Source: Carboxydothermus pertinax (GTDB lineage Bacteria > Bacillota > Z-2901 > Carboxydothermales > Carboxydothermaceae). From it: DNA of 64,000 bases. The position numbers and the translations under genes were made by a program. Position 1 is the first letter of the stretch. Each line of letters begins with the position of its first letter. The stretch covers positions 80,769-144,768 of the forward strand of contig NZ_BDJK01000009.1 of NCBI RefSeq assembly GCF_001950255.1, read 5' to 3'. The notes under the pieces were generated by a model. It did not search any database and was not told the DNA's origin. It saw only the letters and a list, made by a program, of their open reading frames with translations. Below, piece by piece: positions 52,762 to 60,724 of this stretch.

Positions 52762-52955
52762 ATGAAACTAAATTTGCGAACAAAATCTCATCTTGCCCTA
52801 TCTAAAATAAGTAAAAAACTTCTTTCAAAGTCTCAATTATACTTTTGGAGCAAAACCTGGCAAGAAGAGGAACGAAAAGTTTCCCAAGACATTATAAATG
52901 GGAGATAATAAAGGCGGAAAACCTTGAAGATTTATATAATAAGTTGGGTTTATAA
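52762..52955 (+). pseudogene. frameshifted antitoxin remnant
   Basis: An ATG behind AGGGTGATTTT opens a 48-residue frame with LYFWSKTWQEEERKVSQD followed by IINGR and a stop at 52906-52908. This FW.K.WQE.E....DI..G pattern is the C-terminal toxin-binding part of AbrB/MazE-type antitoxins. In the shifted frame right after it, KAENLEDLYNKLGL (52911-52952, stop at 52953-52955) continues the expected ending. A net one-base change thus splits the gene. The N-terminal DNA-binding domain is also short or missing, and no cognate toxin follows. Confidence 0.65.
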
Positions 52956-52975
52956 TTATAAGTAGGTGATTAATT

Positions 52976-53275
52976 ATGGAAGATAAAAACTTTATTATAA
53001 ATAAGCTTTTAGAAAATAAAAATTTACTAAAAACCTATCATGTCTCCAAAATTGGACTTTTTGGCTCTTTTGTCCGGAATAAAGCAAGTCAAACCAGTGA
53101 TATTGACTTACTTATTGATTTTGACGAACCTATCACCATTTTTCAATTTGTTGAGTTAAAAAATGATCTTGAAAGACTTTTTAAGAGAAAAGTTGACCTG
53201 GGAACTTTTGCTGCGGTAAAACCGGCCATTAGGGATAAAATCTTCAGGGAGGCAATTATAATTGAGAGATTATAA
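52976..53275 (+). CDS. mntA: minimal nucleotidyltransferase antitoxin (MntA-like)
   Basis: The 99-residue protein has the MNT signature GLFGSFVRNKASQTSDIDLLIDF (two pieces: GSFVR at 30-34, SDIDLL at 41-46) with the paired catalytic Asp42 and Asp44 and a third acidic near 76. MntA enzymes AMPylate a Tyr of the HEPN toxin HepT and so silence it. GTAGGTGATTAATT precedes the ATG. The hepT-like gene begins inside its 3' end but carries a premature stop. Confidence 0.85.
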   Translation: MEDKNFIINKLLENKNLLKTYHVSKIGLFGSFVRNKASQTSDIDLLIDFDEPITIFQFVELKNDLERLFKRKVDLGTFAAVKPAIRDKIFREAIIIERL

Positions 53276-53591
53276 ATTATACCTTTTGGATATTATTGAA
53301 TAAGCAAATAAAATATTAGATTATACGGAAAATATGACTTATACAGAATTTATAAAAGATAATAAAACAATTGATGCGGTAGTTAGGAACCTCGAAATTA
53401 TTGGGGAAGCCGCAAATAAAATTCCCAATGAAATTACAAAACATTTTCCTGAAATCCCCTGGAATGCCATGAGAGGCATAAGGAATATACTTATACATGA
53501 ATATTTTGGGATTAATTTAGAAATAATTTGGGAAACAATTCAACGAGATATTCCGGATTTAATTAAAAAGATTGCTAATATTGAAATTTAA
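53262..53591 (+). pseudogene. hepT-like HEPN toxin gene with in-frame stop
   Basis: A TTG at 53262, nine bases after AGGGAGG, opens RDYKLYLLDIIE, then a TAA at 53301-53303; in the same frame ANKILDYTENMTYTEFIKDN and the rest of a DUF86/HepT protein continue to 53591. The stop falls where HepT proteins have a helix residue (DIIE-x-xNKI). The RxxxxHxY motif is intact as RNILIHEY (near residue 83). A restart at the ATG at 53334 would give an 85-residue protein lacking the first helix. I read it as an inactivated toxin, though a sequencing error or readthrough is possible. Confidence 0.7.
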
Positions 53592-53618
53592 TAAAAAGAG
53601 AAAACTTCTAAATCCTCC

Positions 53619-53667
53619 CCTCCCCGCATAGTATTTACTAACCAATGCCATGCGCGGGAGGTTTTTT
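53619..53667 (+). promoter_or_regulatory. terminator-like hairpin that contains the spoIIID ribosome binding site
   Basis: CCTCCCCGCAT (53619-53629) pairs with ATGCGCGGGAGG (53650-53661) with one bulge, and TTTTTT follows. The right arm holds the GGGAGG site used by the ATG at 53669. The structure could hide the site or stop transcription before spoIIID. Confidence 0.6.
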
Positions 53668-53668
53668 A

Positions 53669-53923
53669 ATGCAGGAATACATTTTAAAGCGGGTTTTAAA
53701 GCTTACTTATTATGTCTTAGAAAACAAAACAACCGTCCGCAAAACTGCTGAAGTTTTTGGCATCAGTAAAAGTACCGTTCACAAAGACTTGACCGAACGC
53801 CTCCCAGCCCTAGATAAAAAGCTGGCCCGGGAAATAAAAAAAATTCTTGACCAAAACAAAGCCGAAAGACATATAAGAGGAGGTGAAGCTACCCGGCAAA
53901 AATACAAAAATATTGCAAAATAG
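53669..53923 (+). CDS. spoIIID: stage III sporulation transcriptional regulator SpoIIID
   Basis: I start at the ATG at 53669 after GGGAGGTTTTTTA. The 84-residue protein has the SpoIIID helix-turn-helix (about 22-45; VRKTAEVFGISKSTVHKDLTER in pieces), N-terminal YILKRVLKLTYYVLENK, and a basic C-terminal tail with GGEATRQKY. It adjusts SigE- and SigK-dependent genes in the mother cell. The mreB-like gene follows, as in Bacillus (spoIIID-mbl), which confirms the call. Confidence 0.95.
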   Translation: MQEYILKRVLKLTYYVLENKTTVRKTAEVFGISKSTVHKDLTERLPALDKKLAREIKKILDQNKAERHIRGGEATRQKYKNIAK

Positions 53924-53971
53924 CTTGATATTTGCAGGATTTTTCCCCCCGGAGGTAGAATAAATTAATGT

Positions 53972-54001
53972 TTGACAAAATATTATTTTTTCTGATTAAA
54001 T
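53972..54001 (+). promoter_or_regulatory. promoter of the mreB-like gene
   Basis: A consensus TTGACA (53972-53977) precedes TTAAAT (53996-54001) by 18 bases, about 50 bases before the start codon. It lets the gene be expressed outside sporulation. Confidence 0.55.
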
Positions 54002-54050
54002 TAGACAAGCTTGTACCGGATATTACTACACCGAAAGGGGTTTTTCATAA

Positions 54051-55067
54051 ATGTTTAACTGGAGCACCGACATTGGGGTAGACTTAGGTACTGCCAACAT
54101 CCTGGTCTACGTAAAAGGTAAAGGTATCGTTTTACGGGAACCGTCCGTGGTGGCGGTAAACCGGGACAACGGCCAGATTATCGCCGTTGGCGAAGAAGCC
54201 AAAAAAATGCTTGGCCGCACACCGGGTAACATTGTCGCTATCCGTCCCCTTAAAGAAGGGGTAATAGCCGATTACGACACTACCGAAAAAATGCTCCGTT
54301 ACTTTATTACCAAAGCTCTAGGCGGTCGTCCCCTCCTTTTTAAACCCCGGATCATGGTCAGCATTCCCGCCGGGGTCACCGACGTAGAAAAGCGGGCGGT
54401 AAAGCAGGCAGCCAAGCAAGCCGGCGCCCGGGAAGCGGAAGTTATCGAGGAAACCATAGCTGCTGCTTTAGGTGCTGGACTTGATATCTCCGAGCCCTAC
54501 GGTTCGATGGTCGTGGATATAGGCGGAGGCACCACTGACGTAGCGGTTTTATCCCTGGGAGGGATAGTAGTCAGCAAATCCTTAAGGGTTGGCGGCGATA
54601 AATTTGATGATGCCATAGTCAAGTACATAAGAAAAGAGTTTAACCTCTTAATCGGGGAAAAAACTGCCGAAGAAGTAAAAATGGAAATCGGCTCGGCCTA
54701 TCCCCAGGGGACGGAAAATAAAAAAATGGAAATCCGCGGCCGTGACCTCTTAACCGGCCTTCCCAAAAACGTGGAAGTTACCAGCCTTAATATTTACGAA
54801 GCCATTACCGAACCTTTAGTGGCGGTGGTCAATGCGGTAAAAGAAGTCCTCGAACGTACTCCTCCGGAGCTTTCCGCCGATATTGTCAACCGCGGTATTG
54901 TCATGACCGGTGGCGGCTCTCTTTTATCCGGTCTTGATCGCTTAATTGCCCAAGAAACGGGCCTTCCTACTTTTGTAGCCCCCGACGCTTTATCCTGCGT
55001 GGCTCTTGGCACCGGTAAAGCCCTTTCCATGTGGGACATGCTCAGCAAAAGAAACAACCAGCATTGA
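54051..55067 (+). CDS. rod-shape actin-like protein (MreB/Mbl)
   Basis: The 338-residue protein has the actin-family phosphate 1 motif [17 protein letters not shown] (near 8-24), phosphate 2 [15 protein letters not shown] (near 150-164) and the adenosine motif [11 protein letters not shown] (near 285). It forms membrane-bound filaments that guide lateral wall synthesis. The spoIIID-adjacent place is that of Bacillus mbl, so it is more likely the Mbl-type paralog than the mreBCD-operon copy. No mreC or mreD follows. Confidence 0.93.
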   Translation: MFNWSTDIGVDLGTANILVYVKGKGIVLREPSVVAVNRDNGQIIAVGEEAKKMLGRTPGNIVAIRPLKEGVIADYDTTEKMLRYFITKALGGRPLLFKPRIMVSIPAGVTDVEKRAVKQAAKQAGAREAEVIEETIAAALGAGLDISEPYGSMVVDIGGGTTDVAVLSLGGIVVSKSLRVGGDKFDDAIVKYIRKEFNLLIGEKTAEEVKMEIGSAYPQGTENKKMEIRGRDLLTGLPKNVEVTSLNIYEAITEPLVAVVNAVKEVLERTPPELSADIVNRGIVMTGGGSLLSGLDRLIAQETGLPTFVAPDALSCVALGTGKALSMWDMLSKRNNQH

Positions 55068-55080
55068 GATGTAAAATAAA

Positions 55081-55107
55081 AAATCTGCCACCTTTGGCAG
55101 ATTTTTT
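55081..55107. terminator. Rho-independent terminator of the mreB-like gene (possibly two-way)
   Basis: AAATCTGCCA and TGGCAGATTT pair around CCTT with T-runs on the plus strand and A-runs upstream; it sits between convergent genes. Confidence 0.9.
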
Positions 55108-55114
55108 TGCAGTA

Positions 55115-55528
55115 TTATTTTAGTTCAACAAGAGTTATAGCTTTAACACTTGAAAAATCTTTTTTATTATTTGTTATAACCCAATAATTATTAATTTGAG
55201 CTGAGGCGGCAATAAGCGAATCTGGTAATGAAAGATTATGTCCCAAATTTTTATTTTGCTTTCTAATTTCGGATGCTAAAATCGAAATATCAATAGTGAC
55301 AGGTATAATCTCAATCTTTTCAAATAAACTTAATACTTTTGATTTTAGTTTTTTGTTTTGAATTCCAAATAATACTTCATGGCAAACAATTACACTTGTA
55401 GAAACTAAACCTTGTTCAAAAATTGTGTATAAGTTTTGTTTTTCAAGACTACTTAAACGATCTGCGAAAAAATCAATAAAAATACAGCTATCAATTAAAA
55501 ATTTTAAAAGGGTATTTTGGTTATCCAT
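55115..55528 (-). CDS. vapC: PIN-domain toxin (VapC family)
   Basis: The 137-residue protein shows the classical VapC layout: LIDSCIFIDFF (Asp near 14), VSTSVIVCHEVLFGI (Glu near 52), LPDSLIAASAQINNYWVITNNKKDFSSV (Asp near 103 and 124). It is a likely tRNA endonuclease. It overlaps the upstream antitoxin by eight bases. The DSCIFIDF variant replaces the usual DTNVLVD; the acidic residues remain. A complete second toxin-antitoxin pair close to spoIIID-mreB. Confidence 0.85.
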   Translation of the reverse strand: MDNQNTLLKFLIDSCIFIDFFADRLSSLEKQNLYTIFEQGLVSTSVIVCHEVLFGIQNKKLKSKVLSLFEKIEIIPVTIDISILASEIRKQNKNLGHNLSLPDSLIAASAQINNYWVITNNKKDFSSVKAITLVELK

Positions 55529-55772
55529 CACTCCTTAACTCCTTAATATATTCAGAAGCAGGCTTATTAAACCAATCTGGTGCATCTTCTGGTTTTATTT
55601 CGTTTTTAATTTCATCTAATAATTTTCTTGCTTCTAATCCCGTTATTTGATTATTAAGTAAATCTATAATTATCTTATTTTTGCTGGTTTGATTCTTTTT
55701 TGCAAGTTCAGCTAACTTTTTATCAAGGTCAAAAGGAAGCTTTAGTTGTAATATTTTTACGCTTTTTTTCAT
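55521..55772 (-). CDS. antitoxin of the VapC pair (RHH-type)
   Basis: The ATG at 55772 follows AAGAGGTGATAACC; a start at 55835 is unlikely. The 83-residue protein has a short N-terminal ribbon-helix-helix-like region (ILQLKLPFDLDKKLAELAKKNQTSKNKIIIDLL in parts, residues 6-38) followed by a C-terminal toxin-binding tail with Asp/Glu and Trp. It should bind the toxin and the operon's own promoter. Confidence 0.8.
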   Translation of the reverse strand: MKKSVKILQLKLPFDLDKKLAELAKKNQTSKNKIIIDLLNNQITGLEARKLLDEIKNEIKPEDAPDWFNKPASEYIKELRSDG

Positions 55773-55985
55773 GGTTATCACCTCTTGATTTAATAATACC
55801 ATAAATATGGCATTTCGAACAATTTTTTCACGCACAGGACAAACTCCAATTACTAATTGATATTTATAGATTTATGGCGGTTTTCAGCCAACGACCACTT
55901 ACCACAAACCACCGAACACATTCAACGTATATTTTTCCCTTTCCCGGCCCAAGCTATTACTTAGAGGCCAAAAGGGGGTTTTATT

Positions 55986-56819
55986 TTGAAAAGACTCTTC
56001 ATATTTATTATAGTACTGTTTATTACCATCTTTATTTTTAATCCGGTAAAAACCGGTGAGCTTAAAAAAACTCCACTAAAATCCCGGCAAAAAGAACAAA
56101 GCACAGGCATTACCCTTGCCGTCCCTCTCCCGGTCAAAGAAGGGATTAAAAACTATTTTCTCCCCGGGCCCGGATACCAATCCCCGGCCCCTTTTTGCCC
56201 AAACCAGAACATCCTCCTCCTCTGGACCGAAAAGGGCGGCTTAAAAGCCATCACCATCATCACCTACAACCCCCGAACCAGAATCCCGGCCCTTCTTACC
56301 GTGCCTACCTGTACCCTTTTGCCCGGAGAAACCCTCACCACCGGGGAAATCTATGACCGAAAGGGTTTATCCACCTTTACCAAAACCCTCGAAAAAGCCT
56401 TTAATACCACAATCCCGCATTACATCATTATCGACCAGACGGTAGTCGAACAATTTTCCCGGCGCCTGGGCAGCGTAAACCTGCAGGGCGAAACGGTACC
56501 GGTAATTTCCATCTTTGAAGATACCTTAGCTGGCCGGCGGCTAAACGACACCGACCTGGTAAAGGCCCTGATCCAAAAATTATTGTTGCCCGGAGAAATG
56601 TGGAAAGTTCCAGGGCATCTCACCTTTCTGGTTCACAATATAAAAACCAACCTTACTTTACCTGTTTTCCTGGATATCTTTTCTAAACTTCCCGCCATGA
56701 AGTTAAATTCCTTGACCAAAGTATCTCTTCCGGGGGAAGAAAGAGAAACCAAAAGAATAGCTTCACCGGAGGTAACCGGGCGGATCCTCTCCCAAATTAC
56801 CCAGGAAAGTCTTCCCTGA
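55986..56819 (+). CDS. degenerate LCP-like exported protein
   Basis: The TTG start follows AAAAGGGGGTTTTATT. The 277-residue protein has a signal anchor (about 2-20) and an LCP-type core recognisable at ITYNPRTRIPALLTVPTCTLL (two parts near 95-115) and the helix LEKAFNTTIPHYIIIDQTVVEQF. In functional LCP ligases the second segment reads SIPRD-R; here TVPTCT lacks the arginine and aspartate. The rest of the active site is also not clear. It is therefore likely a non-catalytic relative or a diverged envelope protein. A lone gene with no partner. Confidence 0.55.
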   Translation: MKRLFIFIIVLFITIFIFNPVKTGELKKTPLKSRQKEQSTGITLAVPLPVKEGIKNYFLPGPGYQSPAPFCPNQNILLLWTEKGGLKAITIITYNPRTRIPALLTVPTCTLLPGETLTTGEIYDRKGLSTFTKTLEKAFNTTIPHYIIIDQTVVEQFSRRLGSVNLQGETVPVISIFEDTLAGRRLNDTDLVKALIQKLLLPGEMWKVPGHLTFLVHNIKTNLTLPVFLDIFSKLPAMKLNSLTKVSLPGEERETKRIASPEVTGRILSQITQESLP

Positions 56820-57064
56820 AAACTCCTGCAAAATTTAACTTTCTCTCCAAATAACCCCCACGAAAATTTTCAAAGCTTACGAATATTATGATGGAAAAGA
56901 AAACCAGCGGCAGTAAATGTCTAAATCTGTCGAAATATTAAAAATGGTGTCGACTACCATTGCCCCGAAAGAATTTCTAAAACAAATAAAGAGGGAAAAG
57001 AAGAAATCTAAAGTAAAATCCTGCTTACTAATAACGAAAAACAAGCCTTACGGCCTAAAAACAA

Positions 57065-57094
57065 TTGACAGTCTACTGCAGGATGCTTTAAAAT
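57065..57094 (+). promoter_or_regulatory. promoter of the first giant surface-protein gene
   Basis: A consensus TTGACA (57065-57070) and TAAAAT (57089-57094) are separated by 18 bases, giving a leader of about 115 bases. It lies inside a spurious 70-residue frame (56917-57129), which I do not annotate as a gene. The rest of 56820-57060 is AT-rich and holds nothing I recognise. Confidence 0.65.
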
Positions 57095-57215
57095 TTAAAT
57101 GTGATAAAAATAGTCTAATAAATCTATAATAGCCATAATATCCATAATATCTAAAATCTTACATAGGGTTCCGTATTTTTAAATAAATATACAAAATTTT
57201 TAAGGAGGGAAAGAA

Positions 57216-60185
57216 ATGATAAGACTCAAGGGGAAAAAGGCCATTGCTATTATCACGATGGCAGCTTTCTTACTCACCATGCTCCCCGCTTTTGTCCTGG
57301 CCAGTACGCCGGCTAAGTACGTTTTAACCCTTAGCCCGACTACGGTAAAGCCAGGCACCACTGCTACCCTGGTCTCCGGTAGTGTGGTGGACATTTACGG
57401 CAACAAAGGGGTAGTGAACATCGTTTATACTACTCCCGCAGGTACTTCGGACACCTTAACTGCCACATTAGCCGATGGTACCTTTGCTAAGAACTATGTG
57501 TTTGATCAGGAAGGGGACTACGCCTTCCAGGCTACCGATGGTAGCGATGTTTCCAATGTAGTTTACGTCCTTTCACGGTATGACTACACCCCCGATGCTC
57601 GGGGCAGCTACAAAGTAGGAGACACCAACGTAATTCTTGGGGGTACCATCAAAGGCCTTCCGGCTGGCCGGCAAATGGTTTTACAGCACGAATCGGTTGC
57701 GGGTGTTTACTATACCAGTGCCGTCACCGACACCGGCCGCTTTGCCATCAGTGTACCCGTGTTTACCTATGCCGGTACCTATGCCCTGGGAACCGCTAAT
57801 ACCGATGGCTCCAACTTCGTTAAATACGAAGAAATTACCGTCGCTCCTCAAACCTTGACGGTAACTGCCGATAAAACCGCTCTTACCGGCGGCAGTTTTG
57901 ACAACAATATCACCTTTACCGCCAAACCGGCTGTAACCGTCTCCGGCGGCACCTATTACTTTGAGCTAAGCGGTGTAAAAATTGATAAAAACAGTGTTAC
58001 CGGAACCATTTACGGAACTGTAATTGACAGTACTTATTACACTAAAGTAGCTGTTGCCGATACCGATGGCGTCTTGAACCTTGCCAACCTAAAAGTGCTG
58101 GACACCACCGGCACCTTAACGGTAAAAGCCTACTACCAGAAAGATTCGGTAGGTTTTGCCAACGGCCTTTATACTGACAATGCCGAACTTCTTGGCACCC
58201 TTACCATTCCGGTAAACCCGGCGGCTAAAGTTAATGTTTTTGCCAACTTAACTTCTTTAAGTGCAGCTACAGACAATTCCCTGACCATTGATGTTCGGGA
58301 TGTCAACAACGCTGCCTATGGAGATCCTAATTCCACTTTAAAAGCGGTTCAGGTTACCGTAACTGGTCCGAATGTTAATCTTTCTGACAGCAACAAAGGA
58401 AGCTTCTCATTTACCGTCATTCCTTCCCAGGCGGGGACAGTGACCGTGACGGTTGTGGCAACTTTAACCGACAACACCCAACAAACCCAAACCTTAATCT
58501 TGCCTGTAACTGGCTTAAAAGCATCCCTGGATGCTACTACCGTGGCTAATTTAGTATATAGTAAAACTATTTCGCCTCAGGTAACCGTTACCGACGTTAA
58601 CGGTACACCTATTAACAACGCCAAGGTGACTATTTCCGGTTCTTATAACGGAAGCATTGATGGCAAGACTACTAACATCCTAAACGGTCAGTATAACTTT
58701 ATCGCAGCTCCTTTGACCGACGTTACTCCGGTAACGGTAACCGTTTATGATGCCAGCGGTAATGTTGCTGCCGAGGTTTCTTATCCGGTTTTAGGCAGCA
58801 ATGTTTACACCGTAACTCCGGACAAAGCAACCTTAATTGCCGGTTACGATACGCAAGTGTCCTTTACCGTTAAAGAAGGAGCCTACGGAGTCACCGATAA
58901 TGTAAATGTCGCTTACACCGATCTAAACGGTACCAGCCAGACCGTAAACGGTGTCACCTATAGCAACGGCAAATACACCGTAAGTCTGGGAAGCTTGACC
59001 AAAGCGGGTACCTTAAACTTTAAAGTACTCTCCACCGATGGTAAGAAATACGGTACATTCACGGTAAATGTCAAACTACCGGTAATTAAAGTTTTTGCAC
59101 CCGCTGACGGTATCCTCACCGACAGCCAGAAAGAAGCGGTCAGCTATGCCGTTTACAGCCCGGTAGATAATACCGAACTTACCGCTAACACTACCGTAAC
59201 CTTAAACGTTTACGACAATTCTGCTACCTTTGGCGTATACGACGTTAACGGCAACGCTTTAAAGACTGTGGATGGCAGCGCTTATAACACCGGAGCACCG
59301 GCGAAAGTTACCGTTTTAGCAACGAAGAATGCATCCTATGGCTATGACGGAAAGCTACAGCTTTTAGTAAACGGCATTAAGATTTCCGAACTTACCGTAA
59401 AACCGGCGGTCCTTACCGTAAATAAAACCGAAGTAGCGGTAGGAACCGATACCGCCGTGGAAGCTACCTTAAAAGATGCTCACGGCAACGCTATTAAAGA
59501 TGCTACCGTAACCTTAAACGGCACTGGAGTTGCCCTTACCGGTACCACCGATGCCGAAGGCAAAGTAATCTTTACCGTAATGCCCTTTGCTACCGGCAAG
59601 ATTGTGGTTGATGCACCGGCTTATGCCAATATCACTAAACCGGAGATCACCGCTAAATTTGTTGTAGACGATAAGAAGCCGGTAATCACCATTGAAGCTC
59701 CGGCTACTACCGATAAGGATACTGTTGATGTAAACATCAAAGTTACCGACGAAGGTAAGGTAGCCGGACTGCTGGTAAACGGCCAGCGGATCGAACTGGT
59801 AGCACCTATGGTGGAAGTAAATAAAGTAGTAACCGTAACCCTGAAGGAAGGAAAGAATACTATTACCGTTGAAGCTGCCGACGTTGCCGGCAATATTGCC
59901 ACCGCTACTGCCGATGTAACTTACACCAAGCCGGTAGTGACAACTGGAGATAAATACAGCAAGTTTGTCGGCCAGATGGTGAAACTTACTTATTCCAGGA
60001 CAAACCTTCGGGTAGCTCCCAACGGCAAGCTCCTGGTAACCTTACAAAAAGGTTACAAGATGCGCTACCTCGGCCGGGAAGGGGTCTGGAACAAAGTAAG
60101 AGTCTCCATCTGGATGAAGGGCGGTTACAAGACCTACACCGGCTACATTTACGACCCCTACTTTTGGGCGTTAACTAAAGCTTAA
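57216..60185 (+). CDS. giant secreted surface protein with Ig-like repeats and C-terminal SH3-like cassette
   Basis: The 989-residue protein has a signal peptide (1-29; hydrophobic AIAIITMAAFLLTMLPAFVLA) and a long series of beta-rich Ig-like modules (about 30-900) rich in Thr, Val, Ala, Asn and Asp, of bacterial Ig/invasin style (e.g. KVTVTDVNGTPINNAKVTIS-type joints). A C-terminal cassette of about 80 residues follows (YSKFVGQMVKLTYSRTNLRV..YKMRYLGREGVWNKVRVS..YTGYIYDPYFW), an SH3-like wall-binding domain by appearance. No SLH domain or LPxTG is present, so this cassette probably anchors the protein. It is probably an S-layer or abundant surface component. The ATG follows TAAGGAGGGAAAGAA. 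Confidence 0.8.
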   Translation: MIRLKGKKAIAIITMAAFLLTMLPAFVLASTPAKYVLTLSPTTVKPGTTATLVSGSVVDIYGNKGVVNIVYTTPAGTSDTLTATLADGTFAKNYVFDQEGDYAFQATDGSDVSNVVYVLSRYDYTPDARGSYKVGDTNVILGGTIKGLPAGRQMVLQHESVAGVYYTSAVTDTGRFAISVPVFTYAGTYALGTANTDGSNFVKYEEITVAPQTLTVTADKTALTGGSFDNNITFTAKPAVTVSGGTYYFELSGVKIDKNSVTGTIYGTVIDSTYYTKVAVADTDGVLNLANLKVLDTTGTLTVKAYYQKDSVGFANGLYTDNAELLGTLTIPVNPAAKVNVFANLTSLSAATDNSLTIDVRDVNNAAYGDPNSTLKAVQVTVTGPNVNLSDSNKGSFSFTVIPSQAGTVTVTVVATLTDNTQQTQTLILPVTGLKASLDATTVANLVYSKTISPQVTVTDVNGTPINNAKVTISGSYNGSIDGKTTNILNGQYNFIAAPLTDVTPVTVTVYDASGNVAAEVSYPVLGSNVYTVTPDKATLIAGYDTQVSFTVKEGAYGVTDNVNVAYTDLNGTSQTVNGVTYSNGKYTVSLGSLTKAGTLNFKVLSTDGKKYGTFTVNVKLPVIKVFAPADGILTDSQKEAVSYAVYSPVDNTELTANTTVTLNVYDNSATFGVYDVNGNALKTVDGSAYNTGAPAKVTVLATKNASYGYDGKLQLLVNGIKISELTVKPAVLTVNKTEVAVGTDTAVEATLKDAHGNAIKDATVTLNGTGVALTGTTDAEGKVIFTVMPFATGKIVVDAPAYANITKPEITAKFVVDDKKPVITIEAPATTDKDTVDVNIKVTDEGKVAGLLVNGQRIELVAPMVEVNKVVTVTLKEGKNTITVEAADVAGNIATATADVTYTKPVVTTGDKYSKFVGQMVKLTYSRTNLRVAPNGKLLVTLQKGYKMRYLGREGVWNKVRVSIWMKGGYKTYTGYIYDPYFWALTKA

Positions 60186-60190
60186 ATACT

Positions 60191-60221
60191 AAAAAGCCCC
60201 GGGTAACCCCCGGGGCTTTTT
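60191..60221 (+). terminator. Rho-independent terminator of the first surface-protein gene
   Basis: AAAAAGCCCCGGG and CCCGGGGCTTTTT form a long GC-rich stem with a five-base loop. Confidence 0.95.
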
Positions 60222-60339
60222 CCTGCCTAAATCCCTGGATTTATTTCCGGGGATTTTTCTTTTTTAGATAAAAAAGATAAAATAAATATTTTTGATATAA
60301 TAGATAATGGAAATCCTAAACAAAAATACAAGAAAATGG

Positions 60340-60368
60340 TTGACATCTAAGAATTGAACCCCTAAAAT
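60340..60368 (+). promoter_or_regulatory. strong promoter of the second surface-protein gene
   Basis: A consensus TTGACA (60340-60345) and TAAAAT (60363-60368) with 17-base spacing. The start codon is about 350 bases farther on, so the message has a long leader. Confidence 0.7.
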
Positions 60369-60369
60369 T

Positions 60370-60724
60370 AATAAGTAGATGAACTGTCTCCAAATTCTCC
60401 ACTCAATTGGCAAAAAAGAAAAATATTCTACACAAAGAAAAAAATAAAAAATATGTTATAAAATAGAAGGAATTTAACAAACCTTGGCGAATAGGTAATA
60501 AATACAACTTTCAGGCATATACTGGTAACGATTTATTAAAATTGTCTAAAAGGTTTTGAACCCTGTAAAATCTTTCAAGGGTTCCTAACAGTGTAAACAA
60601 TAGAAAGTTTACATATGAGAGGGGGGAAAGACCGGGAAAGGGAAGAACAACTAAATACACCTTTCTGGTTTCAAAAAGGGGCCTACGCCCAAAATAAATT
60701 TTTTAAGGAGGGAAAATTTAGAAG
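60370..60724 (+). ncRNA. long 5' leader of the second surface-protein gene
   Basis: The approximately 350-base leader contains two clear hairpins: GAACCCT..AGGGTTC (60558-60584) and TGTAAAC..GTTTACA (60592-60613), then a purine-rich GAGAGGGGGGAAAGACCGGG stretch and the AAGGAGGGAAAATTTAGAAG start site. Long stable leaders are usual on S-layer messages. No known riboswitch class is recognised. Confidence 0.5.

Noticed and set aside
56917..57129. 70-residue plus-strand frame upstream of the first surface gene
   Set aside because: No ribosome binding site, and a consensus TTGACA/TAAAAT promoter lies inside it.
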